A DNA stretch of 64,000 nucleotides from the NCBI RefSeq assembly GCF_000190415.1, contig NZ_AEWF01000007.1, positions 62,001 to 126,000 on the forward strand. Reading direction: 5' to 3'. The notes under the pieces are model-generated. The model was not told the DNA's origin and made no database searches. It was given only the letters and a program-made list of their open reading frames with translations. Both the position numbers and the translations under genes were made by a program. How positions within the stretch are numbered: the first letter of the stretch is position 1; each line of letters opens with the position of its first letter. The DNA comes from Candidatus Odyssella thessalonicensis L13 (GTDB lineage: Bacteria; Pseudomonadota; Alphaproteobacteria; Paracaedibacterales; Paracaedibacteraceae). This document shows positions 9,560 to 18,866 of this stretch, in pieces.

Positions 9560-9793
9560 ATGCCGTATGCTACTAAATCAGACTTGCCAAGCTCTGTGCG
9601 AGACCATTTGCCACCCCATGCCCAAGACATTTACCTGCAAGCCTTTAATCATGCTTGGGAGGAGTATCAGAATCCTGAAAAAAGGCGACAAGATAGTTCT
9701 CAAGAAGAAACGGCTCATAAAGTTGCTTGGGCAGCAGTAAAAAAGCAATATACCAAACAAGACGATACATGGGTTCCTCGCTCTAATAGTTAG
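9560..9793 (+). CDS. chaB: ChaB family protein
   Basis: This 77-residue protein matches the ChaB family along its whole length: MPYATKSDLPSSVRDHLPPH, then AQDIYLQAFNHAWEEY, and the end AHKVAWAAVKKQYTKQDD. ChaB is annotated as a regulator of the ChaA cation/proton antiporter in enterobacteria, but it is often found without chaA, as here. An AGGAG ribosome site precedes the ATG. It is flanked by the efflux operon and by an unknown gene 66 bp downstream, with which it could be cotranscribed. Physiological role here uncertain. Confidence 0.9.
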   Translation: MPYATKSDLPSSVRDHLPPHAQDIYLQAFNHAWEEYQNPEKRRQDSSQEETAHKVAWAAVKKQYTKQDDTWVPRSNS

Positions 9794-9858
9794 GAATAGT
9801 CGAAGGGGGATAAGGTAAAGGCCGCTAATGGTGAGAATGTGAGATAAGGATAAAGGTT

Positions 9859-10863
9859 ATGGGAGTTGATATTGGTTATCATGCGATCAAGCCAAACATA
9901 ATTTATGAGGAACTTATTCCTTATTTTATGGGTAAAACAGATAATGTCGATCGCTTGCTGCGTCAGCTTGCCCGGGTATGGAAGAACCGAATTATAGCTA
10001 ATAATTTTTCTACTTTAATTAGTTCTACTATTATTGAGAGTAGAGAGCAGCTGGCACTCTTTGAGCGCTTGAAGCGTAAAATTTTTTCTTCCTCATTTCC
10101 TTATTTTAATCCGGATCTGCATATTTGGGGACGGCCTTTCTTTACGGTGGAATTGGACAAAGACCGCATGGTTGACATAATTACCCGCTTTACCACGGCC
10201 GTAACAGATCAAGAAGTTCTTTACATCATTAAATCTCAAGCAGATCTGCTTGGGAAAAGTCTTTTCGATAATATTCTGCCGAAGATAAAAGATTCCTTAG
10301 ACGAAGTGGTTCTCGAAGATCTTATAAATGATTTAAGCTCAATGGTCCAAAGAATAAAGGCTATGGTCGAAGCCGCAATCTATAAAAATCCGTTTATGGG
10401 CGAAAATGGTGATAAAGTTGATCTCTGCGATGAATTAAGCAATCCTTTTAAATTGATTGATCTTCTTGCCCTGGGGACGCCGGCTTGGATGGATCATGGA
10501 AATGTTTCACCCTCACTCCTTATTTTAGAAGCAGGCTTAGACTTCCCTCCCTATTTTAATTATTCACGCTGCTTAATGGGGGAAATTGGCAAAAAAGTTA
10601 AGCTGCGCCGCTCAAGGATTATTGAGGAAAACTATTGTTTAGGTGTTGTCGTCTATCCGGAAGATATGGCCACATTTCTGCAATTTATTGATCAGCATCA
10701 GCGCCGTTTTAAAGAGATCCTAATTAAAAAAGATTGGTCTTCGACTGATATCGAGTTATCTCTGCAAAAGATGAAAGAGGCCGTGTGTTTCTGCCTTAAA
10801 ACTCAAAGTCTGTTTGTAGAATCAGCAGATATCTTCTGTCCGTTTAGTGGCCATATTCCCTAG
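9859..10863 (+). CDS. Hypothetical protein
   Basis: This 334-residue soluble protein has no signal peptide or membrane segment, and I recognise no family. An AAAGG site precedes the ATG. The composition is that of an ordinary mixed alpha/beta cytoplasmic protein, with an aromatic-rich patch (FSSSFPYFNPDLHIWGRPFF) and an LRRSRIIEENYCLG segment. It ends with TAG, which matters when judging in-frame TAG codons in the next gene. A stem (agtggcca/tggccact) spans the stop at 10846-10877 but has no U tract. Confidence 0.6.
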   Translation: MGVDIGYHAIKPNIIYEELIPYFMGKTDNVDRLLRQLARVWKNRIIANNFSTLISSTIIESREQLALFERLKRKIFSSSFPYFNPDLHIWGRPFFTVELDKDRMVDIITRFTTAVTDQEVLYIIKSQADLLGKSLFDNILPKIKDSLDEVVLEDLINDLSSMVQRIKAMVEAAIYKNPFMGENGDKVDLCDELSNPFKLIDLLALGTPAWMDHGNVSPSLLILEAGLDFPPYFNYSRCLMGEIGKKVKLRRSRIIEENYCLGVVVYPEDMATFLQFIDQHQRRFKEILIKKDWSSTDIELSLQKMKEAVCFCLKTQSLFVESADIFCPFSGHIP

Positions 10864-11007
10864 GCCTTCTGGCCACTTAAATAAGGGACAGTTCCGATCC
10901 TTTCAAGAACTCTGACCTATAAAGTTAGGTAATCTAATATGTTCCCTGCAGAAAGCGAAGAGGATTCATCTTCTCCCGCTTAAAGATCTAGTCTGCAAAT
11001 AAAGAGA

Positions 11008-12468
11008 TCAATTTAGACCACGGGCAGTTCGCCACTTTGCTAGCGTTACATTATCTACTGTGGCATACCAGGCCTGGGCTTGCACCTTATCTGCTTGGGT
11101 ACCGATCCCATGCTCTAGACAGTAAGCAAAGTTTAAAATAGCAAAAGTATGCCCTTGCTGGGCCGCGCTTCTATAATTATTGAAAGCCGCCACCTCATCT
11201 TTGCTTCCATTAAGGCCTTTTTCCTGAATCCAGCCTAGACTGTTTTGGGCCGCAGCATACTTCTGGTTTGCCGCTAAATGGTAGTAATAATAAGCGTGAC
11301 TATAATCTTTTTTCCTCTCATACAGGCATCCAGCGTTATACTGAGCCCTTACATTACCTTGGTTGGCGGCTGCGCTAAAATAGGAGATCGCTGTTGCTGT
11401 CTCCGTGGGATTTTTAGCATAGTAACAGCCGAGATGATATTGCGATTCTTCATGACCTTGAGCGGCGGCCTTTGTCCACTAATAAACAGCTTGGCTAACA
11501 TCGGGGCTAACAAGCCCTTGACCTTGATAAAACATTACTCCCAAATTATATTGGGCGCTGGTATGGCCTTGAGCAGCCGCTTTTTGATACCATTCCCTGG
11601 CCCGTGCGAAATCTTGAGCCACCCCTTTGCCTTGCTTGTACATAACCGCTAAATTGTTCTGCGCTTCTGCGTGACCATAAGCAGCGGCTTTCTCCCATAA
11701 AACAACCGCTTCTGCAAAGTTAGGGTCAAGCTCTTGAGCGTCGCTAAACATACACCCTAAATTATAAAGGGCCTCAGCCTGGGTTGATAGGCCCGCTTTG
11801 TGCCGCAAAGAGGCGGCCTCTTGTTCATTGCGGGGCATGCCATTACCCTCAGCATGCATTATTGCTAATCTTAAAAGAGCAGGAAAGAACTACCTATTCG
11901 CAGCTTCTTGATAATATTTTATAGCCATACCATAGTCTAGGATATCAAAATAGGGATTCTTCCTGATTTCTTTTAAATACATCTCTCCTATATCAAAAAA
12001 GGCTTGTCTAGCTGGGTAGAGAAGGGGCTCTTTGCCTTCTGAGAGGTTGGCAATTTCTTTCTCCTGTTTAAGGATCGCTGTAAGGTGTTCGAATCTCTCT
12101 GCACTTTTTAAAGGAATAAGTTGTGCTGTCCCCCAAATATCTTTGCAAAATTTGTTATCGGTTAAGATCAGGGCTTTGAACGCTTTGGAAACTTTTGCCA
12201 AGGAAAGGGGGGCATTCGCTGGTAGAAAATCCAGAAGATGAGACTGAAGTTCTACTGGTAACTGCTGTAGGGTTGTGCTTGATGCTTTTAACAGCGCTGT
12301 TGTATGCGGGGCTTCATTACCGGAGGGAAGGTTATAGCCTAATCCTTCTGGGCAATTGGGGAGCGTTGTTCCCCCATTCTCGTCCTTAATCTTTTCCAGG
12401 CTGTGGCCAGAAAAGGTAGATAAACTAGAAACTAGTAACCCTAAAGTAATATTCTTAAAATTGACCAT
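11008..12468 (-). pseudogene. F-box/Sel1-repeat secreted protein with two in-frame amber codons
   Basis: A single minus-strand frame of 487 codons starts at the ATG at 12468 (AGGAG 7 nt upstream) and ends with TGA at 11008. It is interrupted by TAG at codon 193 (11890-11892) and codon 330 (11479-11481), with no frameshift. The N-terminus is a signal peptide (NITLGLLVSSLSTFSG). Residues 67 to about 103 fit an F-box (LQQLPVELQSHLLDFLP then LAKVSKAFKALI). After that come Sel1 repeats such as AREWYQKAAAQGHTSAQYNL and WTKAAAQGHEESQYHLGCYY. The sense sequence on both sides of each TAG is well preserved, so the mutations look recent. F-box proteins in amoeba symbionts are thought to enter host ubiquitin ligases. 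Currently a probable pseudogene. Confidence 0.75.
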
Positions 12469-12741
12469 ATAACCGCTCCTAGTATTTATTAACATCTACC
12501 CTTGGTAGATAGGAGTTTGGCAATAGGTATTCAATATTAATTAAATAATATAAGAAGATGTATGTAGTTATATTTAGGAAAAAAGTAACTTAAATGTAAC
12601 CTTGGTAAAGCATGAAGATATTGTAGTATTGATTAATCCTTTACTGCCGTTTAAGCGGATAATGCTGAGGGGGTGCAGCTCCATTATAGGTCACCGCTTA
12701 TTCGTTCCACTCTCCAGTACATGGCTATTAAAGTATAAATA

Positions 12742-12770
12742 TTGAAAGTAATTAGGGTGGTAAGTATAAT
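12742..12770 (+). promoter_or_regulatory. Sigma-70-like promoter of Sel1 paralogue 1
   Basis: TTGAAA (12742-12747), a 17-nt spacer and a consensus TATAAT (12765-12770) lie 30 bp upstream of the ATG at 12801. The same TATTGAAA box with the same spacing recurs before the two following paralogues, which supports its function. The remainder of the 332-bp gap 12469-12800 shows no gene. Confidence 0.6.
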
Positions 12771-12800
12771 GCTTTGAAATTATAGAAATTGTGATAAAAA

Positions 12801-13267
12801 ATGAAAAAGACAATAATAAAGAGTATAATGCGTGTAGCTTTAGCTGGTTCTACCCTTACCTATTATGGAACAGCGATGGATTGCCAGGGACCCAACGAGA
12901 TAGAAAGCGGCTCACGTAAAAGGAAAGCAGCTGAGCTTGAATCCCCTGCTGAAACAGCTAAAATCGTAGAGGAAGATTCTATAAAAAGGGCACGTTCTAC
13001 AGAGATAAGTTCTTTTGAAACACTGCTCCTCCAAGCAGACGCAAATAATCCTCAGGCTCAATATGAACTGGGAATTGCATATCAGCAAGGTAGGATAACT
13101 CCTAAAGACCTCGGTAAAGCCTTCGCGTGGCTACAGAGAACAGCTGAGCAAGGCTATGCGGCAGCGCAGTTTAAGTTAGCTAATTGTTATTTTACGGTCA
13201 GTTGGAATCAGTCCATCTCAGGAATCAGCGTTTGCTACAGGTGTACCCTCGATTAGGCAATGGTTAA
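12801..13267 (+). pseudogene. Sel1 paralogue 1: internal-deletion remnant
   Basis: The 5' 390 bp encode the same signal peptide (MKKTIIKSIMRVALAGSTLT) and acidic/basic linker as the next two genes, then one and a half Sel1 units ending at ANCYF. At about 13190-13203 the sequence jumps to DNA matching the extreme 3' end of the gene at 16880-18757. In another frame it reads ESVHLRNQRLLQVYPRLGNG and stop at 13267, against SVHLRNQRLLQVYPRLAND in the relative. As read, translation runs out of frame and stops at 13256. So the middle and C-terminal domain (over 1.3 kb in the relatives) were deleted, leaving a short, probably non-functional product. The 3' flank and terminator also match. Confidence 0.75.
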
Positions 13268-13376
13268 AAGGCGGGAACCGTTTATCATTAGGTATAGCCG
13301 GGGAAAAGGGATACCTTGAATCAGTCAAGATTGCCTTTCCTAGAAAACTGTAGACTGTTCAAATCTCTTAAATGTC

Positions 13377-13416
13377 AAAGCCTGGGCTATCACAAAATAG
13401 AAGCTTGGGCTTTTTT
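13377..13416 (+). terminator. Terminator of Sel1 paralogue 1 (gap 13268-13617)
   Basis: A stem aagcctgggct / agcttgggctt (with G-U pairs) and a 12-nt loop is followed by TTTTTT. A related copy (same loop, atcacaaaatag) follows the gene ending at 18757. No gene is seen in the rest of 13268-13617. Confidence 0.65.
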
Positions 13417-13549
13417 ATGGTGCTTGCTTGAGCTAAGCAAGGGCTTCAGTACACTATCCTTTTATACTTCTGCTCCATTAGCAGGAGAGATTTATGCTAC
13501 CCAATAATTTATTATTTTCTAAATTAAACAGCAACTTAAAATGTAAGTA

Positions 13550-13578
13550 TTGAAAATAAATAGATGAATTAATACATA
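13550..13578 (+). promoter_or_regulatory. Promoter of Sel1 paralogue 2
   Basis: TTGAAA (13550-13555), a 17-nt spacer and TACATA (13573-13578) form the counterpart of the promoters at 12742 and 16816. The spacer and downstream sequence (gatgaattaata, agtttatta) are also conserved with the third copy. Confidence 0.5.
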
Positions 13579-13617
13579 ACATAATATGTAGTTTATTATA
13601 AAATGTCGGAAAAGAGT

Positions 13618-16347
13618 ATGAAGAAGACAATAGTAAAGAGTATAATGTGTGCAGCTTTGGCCGGGTCTACCCTTACTTATCAGGGAGCAGCTATGGAGCC
13701 CCAAAGCCGTGAAGAGATGGAGATGGAAAGCGGCTCTCGTAAACGCAGCGCAAATGAGCTTGAAACTGACGCCCCCGCAAAAGGAATTCTAAAGGATTAT
13801 TCTATCAAAAAGCGACGGTTTACAGAGAGCAATTCTTTTGAAGCACTGCTCCTTCAAGCAGAAGCAAATGATCCTCAGGCTCAATATGAGTTAGCGGAGA
13901 TCTACAAAAAAGGTGAGATAATTTCTGAAGATCAAGAGAAAGCCTTTGAATGGTTCAAAAGAGCAGCTGATCAAGGACATGCTGAAGCCCAGTTCAGGCT
14001 TAGTAATTGCTATGTCATAGGGTATGGGGTTACCAAAGATTTAGAAAAGGGCCTGGCTCTGTGCGAGAAAGCAGCTGAGCAGGGGCATGTTGCAGCCCAA
14101 TTCATAGTCGCCAGGTCTTACTTCCGCGGAGAAGGCGTTAATAAAGATGTAAAGCAGGGGTATGCTTGGGCAGAGAAAGCAGCGGCACAGGGTTATGCCA
14201 AGGCACAATTGATCTTGGGTAACTGCTATCTTACAGGTTTTGGGATTGAAAAAGATGCAGGAAAAGCTTTCTCATGGTACCAGAAAGCAGCTCATCAAGG
14301 CGCAGCTGAAGCTCAATATAAATTAGCTGAATGTTATGACAAAGGTTACGGTGTCGCTGCAGATCCTGCCCAAGCAGTTGCTTACTACCAGAAAGCGGCT
14401 GACCAGAATTATGCTGTAGCCCAATATAAGCTAGCGGAATGCTATCACAAAGGTCATGGGGTCGCTGCAAATCCAGAGCAAGCCTTTACGTGGTACAAGC
14501 AATTAGCCGATCAAGGACATGCTAAAGCACATCACGGAGTTGGTTTATGTTACTATGAGGGGCAGGGCGTCATACGAGATCGTAGGCAAGCCTTTGACTG
14601 GTTTAAGAAGGCCGCTGACAAAAAATATGCTGAAGCCCAGTATCAGCTAGCACAGTGTTACCACGAGGGTGAGGGTGTGGCTCAAGATTCTGCCCAAGCC
14701 TTTGCTTGGTACCAGAAAGCAGCGGAGCAGAATCATGCCAAAGCGCAATATCAATTAGCAGGATTTTATGCTAAAGGGCAGATTGTCGATCAGAATCTTG
14801 CCCAAGCCTTTGCTTGTTATTACAGAGCAGCTAGCCAAGGATATGCTGAAGCCCAGTATCAGCTAGCGGAATGCTATCACAAAGGTCATGGGGTCGCTGC
14901 AGATTCTAGGCAAGCAGTGGCTTGGTACCACAAGGCAGCAGCCCAAAATCATGCTAAGGCTCAAGTTGAACTTGCGTTATGTTATTATACAGGTCATGGG
15001 GTTACTGCAGATCCTGTACAAGCCATTAGCCTGTGCCAGAAAGCAGCTGAGCAAGGATTGGCTGAGGCACAGTGTAGGCTGGGTAACTGTTATCTTTCAG
15101 GTTATGGGGTTGAAAGGAATGTAGAGAAAGCCTTTGAATGGTTCAGAAAAGCAGCTGATCAAGGACTGGCTGAGGCGCAGTATAGGGTTGCTTATTGTTA
15201 CGATAATGGTGAAGGTGTTGCTGCAGATCCGGTGCAAGCTTTTGAATGGTATAAGAAAGCTACTGAGCAAAGATATACTGATGCGTACTATCCTGTAGGC
15301 TGTTGCTATCTTAACGGTAAAGGTGTTGAGAGAAGTCTTATAGAAGCTGTCAAATATTTTGTGCAAAGTAATCAAGCTGAAGCTTTTACAGCATTGCGCC
15401 AAATCCTCGGTCCTCTTAAAAAACTAAACGGGCCAGAAGAGTCATCTTTTGAGGAAAGGGTTCAGGATTTAAAGGAACTTACAGATAGACTTATTATTGA
15501 GAATGATATTAAGGCTGGTTTCCAAGTGACCCATTTAGGGCCTCGTCAAAGGGAGGACCTAGAGCGTTCAGCCTTATATCGAGGTGTAAGTGATCTGGGG
15601 ACTGCCCTATCTGATATTTTACATGCTATGAATTTACCTGGATTTATGGTCAAATTTGCCCAGGTACCTTGTGAATTCGCGCGTGAAGACAAGCATAAAT
15701 TAGATTTCCTAAAGACTTACGAATCTGAGCACAATTTAACCTGCTTTGGTAAAGAGGCTGTGGCAAAAGGTAATCTATTGGAGCGATTGCTAATGGAGCA
15801 AAGACCTAAACATTCAAGAAATTACACCTCTATAGTTGATCGTGTTAAAGAAAGAATAGAAATAGAAACGACGACTGCTAGTCAAGTTGAGGCTAAAATA
15901 AAAAAGCTTGATACTAAGATCCGTAAAATGACGGATAAAGGTAGGCCTAGCCCAGAAAGGTATCAGCAAGAAATTCTTAATCAAGCGCAGATCTATGGCA
16001 TACCGGCAGAAGACATTCTCTCATTCTTCACTAAACACGATCCTCAGCAGCACCTAGAAAGCAGTAGAGCAAAGCGTAGCCATTATCTTAAGAAGAAAGT
16101 ACTTTATAAAAACGCGTTACAAAAGCTGCAATCATCTATTGCATTTTTGAATGAGCAAGTGACTATTATAGAATATATTATGGAGAAGCTCCCTAAACTT
16201 TTGCTAGATACATTACATCTGAGAAACCAGCATTTGATGACTCTTTATCCAGACTTAGCCTCAAGGGAGGAATCTGCGATAGACTTTCAGACATATATTC
16301 ATAATAGAACATTCAGACACTATATGCCGGGTGGATGGTTATATTAA
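13618..16347 (+). CDS. Secreted Sel1-repeat protein (14 repeats), paralogue 2
   Basis: This is the intact central member of the tandem set. Both paralogues align with the ATG at 13618 (MKKTIVKSIMCAALAGSTLT, GGAAAAGAG upstream) rather than the ATG at 13603, giving 909 residues. The order is signal peptide, a charged linker with an SRKRS-type basic cluster, 14 Sel1 units of 36 residues (about 75-580; consensus AEAQYQLAECYHKG and WYQKAA.QGH), then an approximately 320-residue C-terminal domain shared only with the next gene (LGPLKKLNGPEES, NLPGFMVKFAQVPCEF, LTCFGKEAVAKGNLL). The C-terminal domain is helical and not one I recognise. Sel1 arrays bind proteins and are used by several intracellular bacteria as host-interaction scaffolds; that role here is inference. 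Confidence 0.85.
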   Translation: MKKTIVKSIMCAALAGSTLTYQGAAMEPQSREEMEMESGSRKRSANELETDAPAKGILKDYSIKKRRFTESNSFEALLLQAEANDPQAQYELAEIYKKGEIISEDQEKAFEWFKRAADQGHAEAQFRLSNCYVIGYGVTKDLEKGLALCEKAAEQGHVAAQFIVARSYFRGEGVNKDVKQGYAWAEKAAAQGYAKAQLILGNCYLTGFGIEKDAGKAFSWYQKAAHQGAAEAQYKLAECYDKGYGVAADPAQAVAYYQKAADQNYAVAQYKLAECYHKGHGVAANPEQAFTWYKQLADQGHAKAHHGVGLCYYEGQGVIRDRRQAFDWFKKAADKKYAEAQYQLAQCYHEGEGVAQDSAQAFAWYQKAAEQNHAKAQYQLAGFYAKGQIVDQNLAQAFACYYRAASQGYAEAQYQLAECYHKGHGVAADSRQAVAWYHKAAAQNHAKAQVELALCYYTGHGVTADPVQAISLCQKAAEQGLAEAQCRLGNCYLSGYGVERNVEKAFEWFRKAADQGLAEAQYRVAYCYDNGEGVAADPVQAFEWYKKATEQRYTDAYYPVGCCYLNGKGVERSLIEAVKYFVQSNQAEAFTALRQILGPLKKLNGPEESSFEERVQDLKELTDRLIIENDIKAGFQVTHLGPRQREDLERSALYRGVSDLGTALSDILHAMNLPGFMVKFAQVPCEFAREDKHKLDFLKTYESEHNLTCFGKEAVAKGNLLERLLMEQRPKHSRNYTSIVDRVKERIEIETTTASQVEAKIKKLDTKIRKMTDKGRPSPERYQQEILNQAQIYGIPAEDILSFFTKHDPQQHLESSRAKRSHYLKKKVLYKNALQKLQSSIAFLNEQVTIIEYIMEKLPKLLLDTLHLRNQHLMTLYPDLASREESAIDFQTYIHNRTFRHYMPGGWLY
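14431..14901 (+). repeat. 39-bp identical repeat within Sel1 array
   Basis: The 39 bases at 14431-14469 recur exactly at 14863-14901. The offset is 432 bp, exactly four 108-bp Sel1 units. Other units differ by many synonymous and non-synonymous changes, so this identity points to recent gene conversion or block duplication inside the array. Confidence 0.8.
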
Positions 16348-16395
16348 TAGAATATTCACTCTTACTTTTAATCTAAATTAGATTGCTTACATAAT

Positions 16396-16431
16396 AAAGC
16401 TCAGGCTATCAAGGTTAGTAGCCTGAGCTTT
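16396..16431 (+). terminator. Terminator of Sel1 paralogue 2
   Basis: A perfect 13-bp stem (aaagctcaggcta / tagcctgagcttt) with a 10-nt loop lies 48 bp after the stop. The U tract is short (ttt then cgcc). Confidence 0.65.
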
Positions 16432-16815
16432 CGCCATCTTTGTGAGCAATTAAATTCGCAGTAAGAAAGATCGGGGGTTAAAAGAGCTCAGTTTGCCTAT
16501 TAGGGATGGTAAGTTCAGAAGAGAAACTAATAGAAACAATTGAATAAGTTTACTGCAAATTGGAAGCAAAAAATAATGTAGTGGATCTCGTCTAACGGCC
16601 CTACGTTAGAGGAAAACTGGTCTGCTGGCCATCTCGTTGGGTAAGAATAAAGTTAGCTCTAAAACAACAAGTCAAAAGGGTGGGAGTGATAGCCGATAAG
16701 AATTAGAACGGCTTGCAATATCTTTTAGTGAGAGGATTCACTTGATAAAGTTCTATCTTATGAGAAATCAATACTTATTCTGTCTTAAAGTAGATATCAA
16801 ATTAGGATATAAATA
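16432..16815. other. Intergenic spacer between Sel1 paralogues 2 and 3
   Basis: No open frame of note and no recognisable RNA or repeat is seen. Together with the terminator and promoter on either side it forms a 532-bp gap. Confidence 0.5.
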
Positions 16816-16844
16816 TTGAAAATACACAAATGAATTAATATATA
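16816..16844 (+). promoter_or_regulatory. Promoter of Sel1 paralogue 3
   Basis: TTGAAA (16816-16821), a 17-nt spacer and TATATA (16839-16844; TATAAT overlaps at 16841-16846). It aligns with the promoters at 12742 and 13550, about 35 bp before the ATG at 16880. Confidence 0.55.
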
Positions 16845-16879
16845 ATGTTTAGTTTATTAAAAAAGTTGAGTAAGAAAAT

Positions 16880-18757
16880 ATGAAAAGGAACTTAGTAAAG
16901 AGTATGATGTGGGCAGCTTTAGGGTGCTCTACGCTCGCTAGTCTGGGAATAGCTATGGACGACCCTTCCAAGGATTCATTGGCAACTGCTTTAAACTCTC
17001 CTGAGTCAATTGTAGCAGATATAAATATTGTTAGAGAAGCAGACGGGAGAAAAAGCGATCAGAAGCGGAAATTAGATGCACTTGATTTTCCTTCTCAAAC
17101 AGAGGCAATCGCCGAGGAAAGTGCTGAAAAAAGGCTGCGGTCCACAGAGGAAATTTCTGTTGAAGAACTGATCGAGCAGGCACAAGCAGGCGACCGTGAG
17201 GCGCAATATAGACTAGGAACCGTCTATCACAAAGGTAAGATGAAGCTTGATTCTGACGCAGCTAAGGAAGCAATCCGGTGGTTTACCAAAGCAGCAGATC
17301 AAGGCCATGCCAAGGCACTGTATGAGCTAGGCGGCTATTATTACAGTGGTGAGAGTCTCGAGTATGACGCTGAAAAGGGCTTTAAATTAATAGAAAAAGC
17401 AGCTCAAAAAAATTATGTTGTAGCCCAGATCACGCTAGGCGATTACTATCTGTTGGGAGGCAGTGATTATGTTGATATAGATCTTAAGAAAGCCGTTTTC
17501 TGGTACAAGAAAGCAGCTGCTCAAGGCGATTGTGACGCACAGTTTAAGCTTGCTGAATGCTACACGAAAGGAACAGGTACCCGTAAGAATAAAAACCAAG
17601 CCTTTCAATTGTACAGAGAAGCAGCCGAGCAAGGGCATCTAGAGGCGCAGTACACTGTTGGCCGGTGTTATGCCGAAGGACGAGGGGTGGCTAAGGATCT
17701 TAATCAAGCTTTTGCCTGGTTTAAAAAAGCTGCACTCTCAGGGAGTGAGGAGGCACGTTACAAGGTAGGCTGCTGCTATCGTGATGGTTATGGCGTGAAT
17801 AAGGATGTGATTGAAGCCGTTAGGCATTTTCTTCCCGCAGATGAGTATGGAAATCTTATAACGTCTCATTACGTGGGACACTATATAGGTTTTCCAGCAC
17901 TGCGCGAGGTTTTAGGACCTCTTAAAAAATTGACAGGGCCAAGTGAGACTTTTTTTGAAAAGTGGATGCAGGATTTAAAGCAATTGATAGCGAAGCTTAT
18001 AAAAGACAATGACATTAAGGCGGATTCCCCAATGCCCCATTTCTGGCAAGGCCGAATAGAGAACCCAGAACTCTTAGACTTGCATCAAGCGTTAAGTGAC
18101 TTTGGTATTGCCCTATTTAGCCTCTTAGATGCTGTAAATTTGCCTGGATTTATGGTTAATTTTGCGACAGTACCCTTCGAGTTCGATTATAAACCTAATC
18201 ATAAATCTGATTTCTTAAAGGCTTATCTATCTCCTTTTTCATATAATGGATACTTAACTTGCTTTGGTAAAGAGGCTGTTGCAAAAGGTGATCTATTGCA
18301 TCAACTGATGGAGCAGCAAGACGAACAAGATTCAATAAGTTATACTCAGGTCTATGATCTTATTCAAAAAAGAATAGAAATAGAAACGATGAGTGAAAAA
18401 GACACTCAGGTTAATACAACAATACTTGATACTCTGATCCGTTCTATAGGAGAGCTAAGGGGCTCTGGCCAAGAGACGTATCATCAAGAAATGCTTAAAG
18501 AAGCTCAAAGTTATGGGATTTCTGCTGAGGACATTATGCCCCTGGAGAACAGTCCTATAAATCCTATCAGTTACCTTAAGAAAAAAGTACATTACGAGGA
18601 ATTGTCACAAGAGCAACGGTCATATCTTGTGTTTTTAAAAGAGCAGATGACAATGTTAAAGCAAATCAAGGATGGTCTTTTTAACTACTTATGGAAATCA
18701 GTCCATCTAAGAAATCAGCGTTTGCTACAGGTGTACCCTCGATTAGCTAATGATTAA
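16880..18757 (+). CDS. Secreted Sel1-repeat protein (6 repeats), paralogue 3
   Basis: This 625-residue relative of the gene upstream has a signal peptide (KSMMWAALGCSTLASLGIAM), a basic/acidic linker with a DQKRKLD-type cluster, six Sel1 units (about 100-330), and the same C-terminal domain (LGPLKKLTGPSET, NLPGFMVNFATVPFEF, LTCFGKEAVAKGDLL, ending VYPRLAND). The two proteins differ mainly in repeat number, while the C-terminal domain is kept, which suggests the domain is the functional part. Its 3' end is the apparent source sequence for the tail of the remnant at 12801-13267. It is exported by prediction and of unknown function. Confidence 0.85.
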   Translation: MKRNLVKSMMWAALGCSTLASLGIAMDDPSKDSLATALNSPESIVADINIVREADGRKSDQKRKLDALDFPSQTEAIAEESAEKRLRSTEEISVEELIEQAQAGDREAQYRLGTVYHKGKMKLDSDAAKEAIRWFTKAADQGHAKALYELGGYYYSGESLEYDAEKGFKLIEKAAQKNYVVAQITLGDYYLLGGSDYVDIDLKKAVFWYKKAAAQGDCDAQFKLAECYTKGTGTRKNKNQAFQLYREAAEQGHLEAQYTVGRCYAEGRGVAKDLNQAFAWFKKAALSGSEEARYKVGCCYRDGYGVNKDVIEAVRHFLPADEYGNLITSHYVGHYIGFPALREVLGPLKKLTGPSETFFEKWMQDLKQLIAKLIKDNDIKADSPMPHFWQGRIENPELLDLHQALSDFGIALFSLLDAVNLPGFMVNFATVPFEFDYKPNHKSDFLKAYLSPFSYNGYLTCFGKEAVAKGDLLHQLMEQQDEQDSISYTQVYDLIQKRIEIETMSEKDTQVNTTILDTLIRSIGELRGSGQETYHQEMLKEAQSYGISAEDIMPLENSPINPISYLKKKVHYEELSQEQRSYLVFLKEQMTMLKQIKDGLFNYLWKSVHLRNQRLLQVYPRLAND

Positions 18758-18866
18758 AAAGAAGGGGGTGTTTTTCGTCTGACCGATAGGTAGGAAAGGG
18801 ATACCTTTAAGAAGCTAAGCGTGTAGGGGTTAGAGGGCTTTAGACGGTTTAAATCTCCTAAATAAC

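Noticed and set aside
11008-12468. Genome-wide reading of TAG as an amino acid
   Set aside because: TAG ends several intact genes here (chaB at 9793, 10863, 45633, 58110), so recoding is not general; decay or limited suppression is more likely.
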